Positions 60,503-64,000 of a stretch of 64,000 nucleotides of DNA are shown in pieces. Both the position numbers and the translations under genes were made by a program. The DNA lies in contig NZ_SLXO01000003.1 in the NCBI RefSeq assembly GCF_004341375.1, positions 248,001 to 312,000 of the forward strand, written 5' to 3'. Positions within the stretch are counted from its first letter, which is position 1. Each line of letters starts with the position of its first letter. Under the pieces are notes generated by a model. The model saw only the letters and a list, made by a program, of their open reading frames with translations. It was not told the DNA's origin and ran no database searches. The stretch comes from Rhodothalassium salexigens DSM 2132 (lineage in GTDB: Bacteria; Pseudomonadota; Alphaproteobacteria; Sphingomonadales; Rhodothalassiaceae).

Positions 60503-62308
60503 ATGACCGCCGCGCCCGCCCTTGCCCCGGCCGCCCACGACGCCCGCCTCGCCGCCCTGCGCGCCGAACTCGCCGCCCGCGGTCTGGACGGCTTTCTGGT
60601 CCCGCTCACCGACGAGCATATGAGCGAATACATCCCCGACTGTGCGCAGCGGCTGCGCTGGCTGACCGGTTTCGAGGGCTCGGCCGGCAGCGTGGTGGTG
60701 TTGGCCGACCGGGCGGCGATCTTCGTCGACGGGCGCTACACCATCCAGGTGATGGATCAGGTTTCGGGCGACCTGTTCGAGCGTGTGTTCCTGGCCGACC
60801 AGTCGCCGACCGAGTGGTTCGCCCTGGCAAGCGGCGCGGGCGTGGCGCTCGGCTACGACCCGCGCCTGCACACGCCGGCGCAGGTGGAGCCGTGGGCCGA
60901 CGCGGTGGCGGCCAAGGGCGGCACGCTGCGCGCCGAGGCCGACAACCCGGTCGACGCGGTCTGGACCGACCGGCCGGCGCGGCCGCAACAGCCGGTGACC
61001 GTCCACCCCGAGCGCTTCGCCGGTCGTTCGCCCGCCGACAAGCGTGGCGATATCGGTGCCGTGCTGGCCGCCCGGGGCGCCGACACCCTGGTGCTGACCA
61101 TGCTCGACTCGGTCGCCTGGGCGTTCAACATCCGCGGCGGCGACGTGGTCCACAATCCGGTCACCCTGGCCTATGCGCTGATCGATGCGGACGGCCGGGC
61201 GCGGCTGTTCATCGACGACGCCAAGCTCGACGATGCGGTGCGCGGCCATCTGGGCGATCAGGTCAGCCTCTCCGCCTATGACGATTTCTACCCGGCCCTG
61301 GCGGCGCTCAACGGCCGGCGGGTGTTGGTCGACCCGGCGAGCAGCCCGCAGGCGGTGGTCGCGGCACTCGACACCGCCGGCGCGCAGGTGGTGCGCGCGA
61401 GCGAACCCGTGCAGGCCCTCAAGGCGATCAAGAACCCGGTCGAGCGCGACGGCGCGCGCGCCGCTCATTTGCGCGACGGCGTCGCCATGACCCGGTTCCT
61501 GCACTGGTTGACCGAGACCGCGCCCGCAGGCGGCCTCGATGAAGTGTCGGTGGCCGATCGGCTGGCCGCCTTGCGCGCCGAGGGCGAGGGCCTGCGCGGG
61601 CTCAGCTTCGACACCATCTCGGGCGCCGGGCCCAATGGCGCCATGTGCCACTATCGGGTCACCGCCGAGACCAACCGGCCATTGCAGCCGGGCGAATTGT
61701 ATCTGGTCGACTCGGGCGGCCAGTATGACGACGGCACCACCGACATCACCCGCACCATCGCCGTCAGCGCGCCCGACGCCACCCAGCGCGGCCACTATAC
61801 CCTGGTGCTCAAGGGCTATATCGCGCTCGCTACCACGCGCTTTCCGCGTGGCACCACCGGCCACCAACTGGACGCCATCGCGCGCCGGCCGCTGTGGCAG
61901 GCGGGGCTCGACTACGACCACGGCACCGGCCACGGCGTCGGCAGCTATCTCAACGTCCATGAGGGGCCGCAGCGGATCGCCAAGCAGGCCAATGGCGTGG
62001 CGCTCGAACCCGGCATGATCGTCTCCAACGAGCCCGGCTATTACCGCGAAGGCGCCTATGGCATCCGGCTCGAAAACCTCGAACTGGTTACCGAGGTGGC
62101 GGACGGCCCCGGCGAGATCGACCTGCTGGGCTTCGAGACCCTGACGCTTGCCCCCTATGACCGCCGGCTGATCGACGCCGCGGCCCTGACGGCCGATGAA
62201 CGCGCCTGGGTCGACGCCTATCACGCCCGGGTGCGCGCCGCGCTCTCGCCCCATCTGCCCGCCGATACCGCCGCCTGGCTGGCCGAACAGACCGCGCCGC
62301 TCGACTGA
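60503..62308 (+). CDS. pepP: Xaa-Pro aminopeptidase, M24 family
   Basis: Protein of 601 residues, the three-domain form (two creatinase-like N-domains plus the pita-bread domain). ATG 60503 follows CAGGAGA. Metal ligands are in LYLVDSGGQYDDGTTDITRT (two Asp), HGTGHGVGSYLNVHEGP (His), MIVSNEPGYYREGAYGIRLEN (Glu) and LENLELV (Glu). It removes the residue before proline from peptides. It is divergent from oligopeptidase B, so two peptidases share a 147-bp promoter region. The symbol is approximate. Confidence 0.9.
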   Translation: MTAAPALAPAAHDARLAALRAELAARGLDGFLVPLTDEHMSEYIPDCAQRLRWLTGFEGSAGSVVVLADRAAIFVDGRYTIQVMDQVSGDLFERVFLADQSPTEWFALASGAGVALGYDPRLHTPAQVEPWADAVAAKGGTLRAEADNPVDAVWTDRPARPQQPVTVHPERFAGRSPADKRGDIGAVLAARGADTLVLTMLDSVAWAFNIRGGDVVHNPVTLAYALIDADGRARLFIDDAKLDDAVRGHLGDQVSLSAYDDFYPALAALNGRRVLVDPASSPQAVVAALDTAGAQVVRASEPVQALKAIKNPVERDGARAAHLRDGVAMTRFLHWLTETAPAGGLDEVSVADRLAALRAEGEGLRGLSFDTISGAGPNGAMCHYRVTAETNRPLQPGELYLVDSGGQYDDGTTDITRTIAVSAPDATQRGHYTLVLKGYIALATTRFPRGTTGHQLDAIARRPLWQAGLDYDHGTGHGVGSYLNVHEGPQRIAKQANGVALEPGMIVSNEPGYYREGAYGIRLENLELVTEVADGPGEIDLLGFETLTLAPYDRRLIDAAALTADERAWVDAYHARVRAALSPHLPADTAAWLAEQTAPLD

Positions 62309-62447
62309 CCGTCGCCCGGTCTCGCCCGGTCTCGTTCCGGGCGGAGGGGGCCGGGCCGGTGCCGCCGCTTGTGGCGGCCCGGCGCGGTTCCTACATGACC
62401 GGTTCGGTCCCCAATCGCCCGTTCGTCCGCCAGCAGGAGCACACCCC

Positions 62448-63422
62448 ATGGCCCAGCAAGACGCCGCCATCGAGATCCGCAACCTGGTCAAGCGCTACGC
62501 CCCGCCCAAGGGGGGCGAGGCCAAGGTGGCGCTCGACGGTATCGACCTGACGATCCCGCGCGGCTCGATCTTCGGGCTTCTGGGCCCCAATGGGGCGGGC
62601 AAGTCGACGACCATCAACATCCTGGCCGGCTTGGTGAACAAGACCTCGGGCGGGGTCCGCATCTGGGGCTTCGACATCGATCGCAACCCGCGCAACGCCC
62701 GCGCCAGCATCGGCATCGTGCCCCAGGAACTGGTCTTCGACGCCTTCTTCACCCCGGCCGAGATGATGGAGGTGCAGGCCGGCCTCTACGGCGTGCCCAA
62801 GGCCGACCGGCGGACCGAAGAACTGCTCAAGGCGGTGCGCCTGTGGGACAAGCGCGACGCCTATTCGCGCACCCTGTCGGGGGGCATGAAGCGCCGGCTA
62901 TTGGTGGCCAAGGCGATGGTGCACAATCCGCCGGTGCTGGTGCTCGACGAGCCCACCGCCGGCGTCGACATCGAGTTGCGCCAACAGCTTTGGGACTATG
63001 TGCGCGAATTGCACGCGCGCGGCACCACCATCGTGCTGACCACCCACTATCTCGAAGAGGCCGAGGAATTGTGCGACACCATCGCGATCATCAACCACGG
63101 CCGGGTGCTGTGCTGCGAGCCGACCCAGGACTTGCTGGCGCGCATCGACGAGAAGACCCTGACCATCGATGTGGCCGAGACGCTGGACACGGTGCCCGAT
63201 CCGGTCAAGGCTTGGTCGGCGTCGCTTGAGGGGCCGCACCGCCTGGCTGTGCGGCTCGGCGGCGGCCAGGGCGAAACCGGCCGGGTGCTCGCGGCACTGG
63301 CGGCGGCGGGGCTGACCGTGCAGGATATCTCCACCGACGAGACCGACCTGGAGGATGTGTTCCTGCAATTGACGCGCGCCGAGCCGGCGGCCGGGGCGGT
63401 GCCAACGCCGGCCGACGCGTAA
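62448..63422 (+). CDS. ABC-2 type transporter ATP-binding protein
   Basis: Protein of 324 residues; ATG 62448 follows AGGAG. Walker A is GPNGAGKST (46-54), the signature LSGGMKRRLLVAKAM begins near 144, and Walker B is VLVLDEPTAGVD. A C-terminal extension of about 75 residues (TLTIDVAETLDTV to DISTDETDLEDVFLQLT) is typical of YadG/drug-exporter ATPases. No membrane partner gene is adjacent in the window; nadB follows on. Confidence 0.88.
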   Translation: MAQQDAAIEIRNLVKRYAPPKGGEAKVALDGIDLTIPRGSIFGLLGPNGAGKSTTINILAGLVNKTSGGVRIWGFDIDRNPRNARASIGIVPQELVFDAFFTPAEMMEVQAGLYGVPKADRRTEELLKAVRLWDKRDAYSRTLSGGMKRRLLVAKAMVHNPPVLVLDEPTAGVDIELRQQLWDYVRELHARGTTIVLTTHYLEEAEELCDTIAIINHGRVLCCEPTQDLLARIDEKTLTIDVAETLDTVPDPVKAWSASLEGPHRLAVRLGGGQGETGRVLAALAAAGLTVQDISTDETDLEDVFLQLTRAEPAAGAVPTPADA

Positions 63423-63480
63423 GGGGCGGCCGGGCGCGCCGGGCGCCGATGGTCGCGCCGGGCAATTCAAGGAGGGTGGC

Positions 63481-64000
63481 ATGGGCGACGAGACGGATGT
63501 GCTGGTGATCGGATCGGGGGCCGCGGGGCTGACCGTGGCGCTCACGCTGCCGGCGCATGTGCGTGTCACCGTGATCTCCAAGGGCCGGCTGTCCGACGGG
63601 TCGACCAATTGGGCGCAGGGCGGTATCGCCGCGGTGCTGGAAGAAACCGACAGCATCGACAGCCATATCCACGACACGCTCGTGGCCGGTGCCGGGCTGT
63701 GCCACGAGGACACGGTGCGGTTCGTGGTCGAACGCGGCCGGCGCGCCATCGAGGGGCTGATCTCGCGCGGCGTGCCGTTCACCGCGTCGGAGCGCGAGGA
63801 CGGCTATGGCTATCACCTGACCCGCGAGGGCGGCCATTCGCACCGCCGGATCATCCATGTGGCCGACGCCACCGGCAAGGCGGTGCAGAAGACGCTTCAG
63901 GAACGCGCCGCCGAGGCGCCCAATATCGACGCGGTCGAACGCCATGTGGCGGTCGATCTGGTCACCAACCGGCACCTGGAAGGCGCTGCCGCCGGGCCCG
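63481..64000 (+). CDS. nadB: L-aspartate oxidase, partial (N-terminal part)
   Basis: The first 173 codons before the window ends. ATG 63481 has AAGGAGGG in front. The FAD dinucleotide loop is VLVIGSGAAGLTVALTL, and the substrate-site segment SDGSTNWAQGGIAAVL with SIDSHIHDTLVAGAGLCHED is specific for NadB compared with SdhA. It makes iminoaspartate for NAD synthesis. nadA and nadC would lie outside the window. Confidence 0.92.
   Translation, partial: MGDETDVLVIGSGAAGLTVALTLPAHVRVTVISKGRLSDGSTNWAQGGIAAVLEETDSIDSHIHDTLVAGAGLCHEDTVRFVVERGRRAIEGLISRGVPFTASEREDGYGYHLTREGGHSHRRIIHVADATGKAVQKTLQERAAEAPNIDAVERHVAVDLVTNRHLEGAAAGP

Overview
The window looks like chromosomal DNA of a high-GC alphaproteobacterium, probably of Rhodospirillales-like affinity (this is inference). 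Pointers are a gene-transfer-agent (GTA)-type structural cluster, the block pckA / chvI-chvG-hprK-rapZ-EIIA-HPr, AddAB instead of RecBCD, a DivL-like pseudokinase next to ahcY, coq7 (aerobic ubiquinone synthesis), and a very strong G/C third-position bias. That bias opens very long meaningless antisense frames.

Layout. (1) 1-11.2 kb, minus strand: a head-tail gene-transfer-agent or prophage cluster running terminase, portal, protease, capsid, connectors, tail tube, tape measure, and then a large tail protein cut by the window edge. One unrelated secreted-protein gene sits inside it on the opposite strand. Just upstream lies a putative control cassette: a DUF6456-type protein resembling the GafA/GafZ class of GTA activators, and a divergent XRE regulator. 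A near-identical 16-bp element occurs at both minus-strand promoters. At the regulator's own promoter it overlaps the -10; at the GTA promoter it lies just upstream of the -35. (2) 12-16.3 kb: acyl-CoA dehydrogenase, small proteins, a lipoprotein, and a PabB-PabC fusion. (3) 16.4-22.9 kb: a seven-gene TonB2/TtpC-type energy-transduction operon ending in a clear terminator. (4) 23-33.8 kb: tRNA-Leu(CAA), a VTT/DedA-like membrane protein, dsbB, coq7, an HNH nuclease, two alpha/beta hydrolases, gluQRS, a host-attachment-family protein, truA, an NSS transporter, a J-domain protein and pckA. (5) 34.2-38.8 kb: the ChvI-ChvG two-component system with HprK, RapZ, a mannose-type EIIA and HPr, coupled by 4-bp overlaps. 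(6) 38.9-52.6 kb: ahcY with a palindromic operator and a terminator, a DivL-like PAS pseudokinase (Tyr in place of the phospho-acceptor His), tsaE, amgK-like kinase, murU-like nucleotidyltransferase, addB, addA and trxA. (7) 52.7-64 kb: MATE transporter, a beta-lactamase-fold protein with degenerate catalytic motifs, ferredoxin, an AlkA-type glycosylase, a LuxR protein without a neighbouring luxI, a candidate small RNA behind a lux-box-like dyad, oligopeptidase B, an Xaa-Pro aminopeptidase, an ABC ATPase, and the start of nadB.

The strongest candidates for something new are the promoter-element architecture of the GTA control cassette and the dyad-promoter-terminator unit downstream of the LuxR gene. 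Next come the altered tail-tip gene content of the GTA-like cluster and the two pseudo-enzymes (DivL-like kinase, dead serine hydrolase). No CRISPR array, insertion sequence, integrase or rRNA gene was seen.
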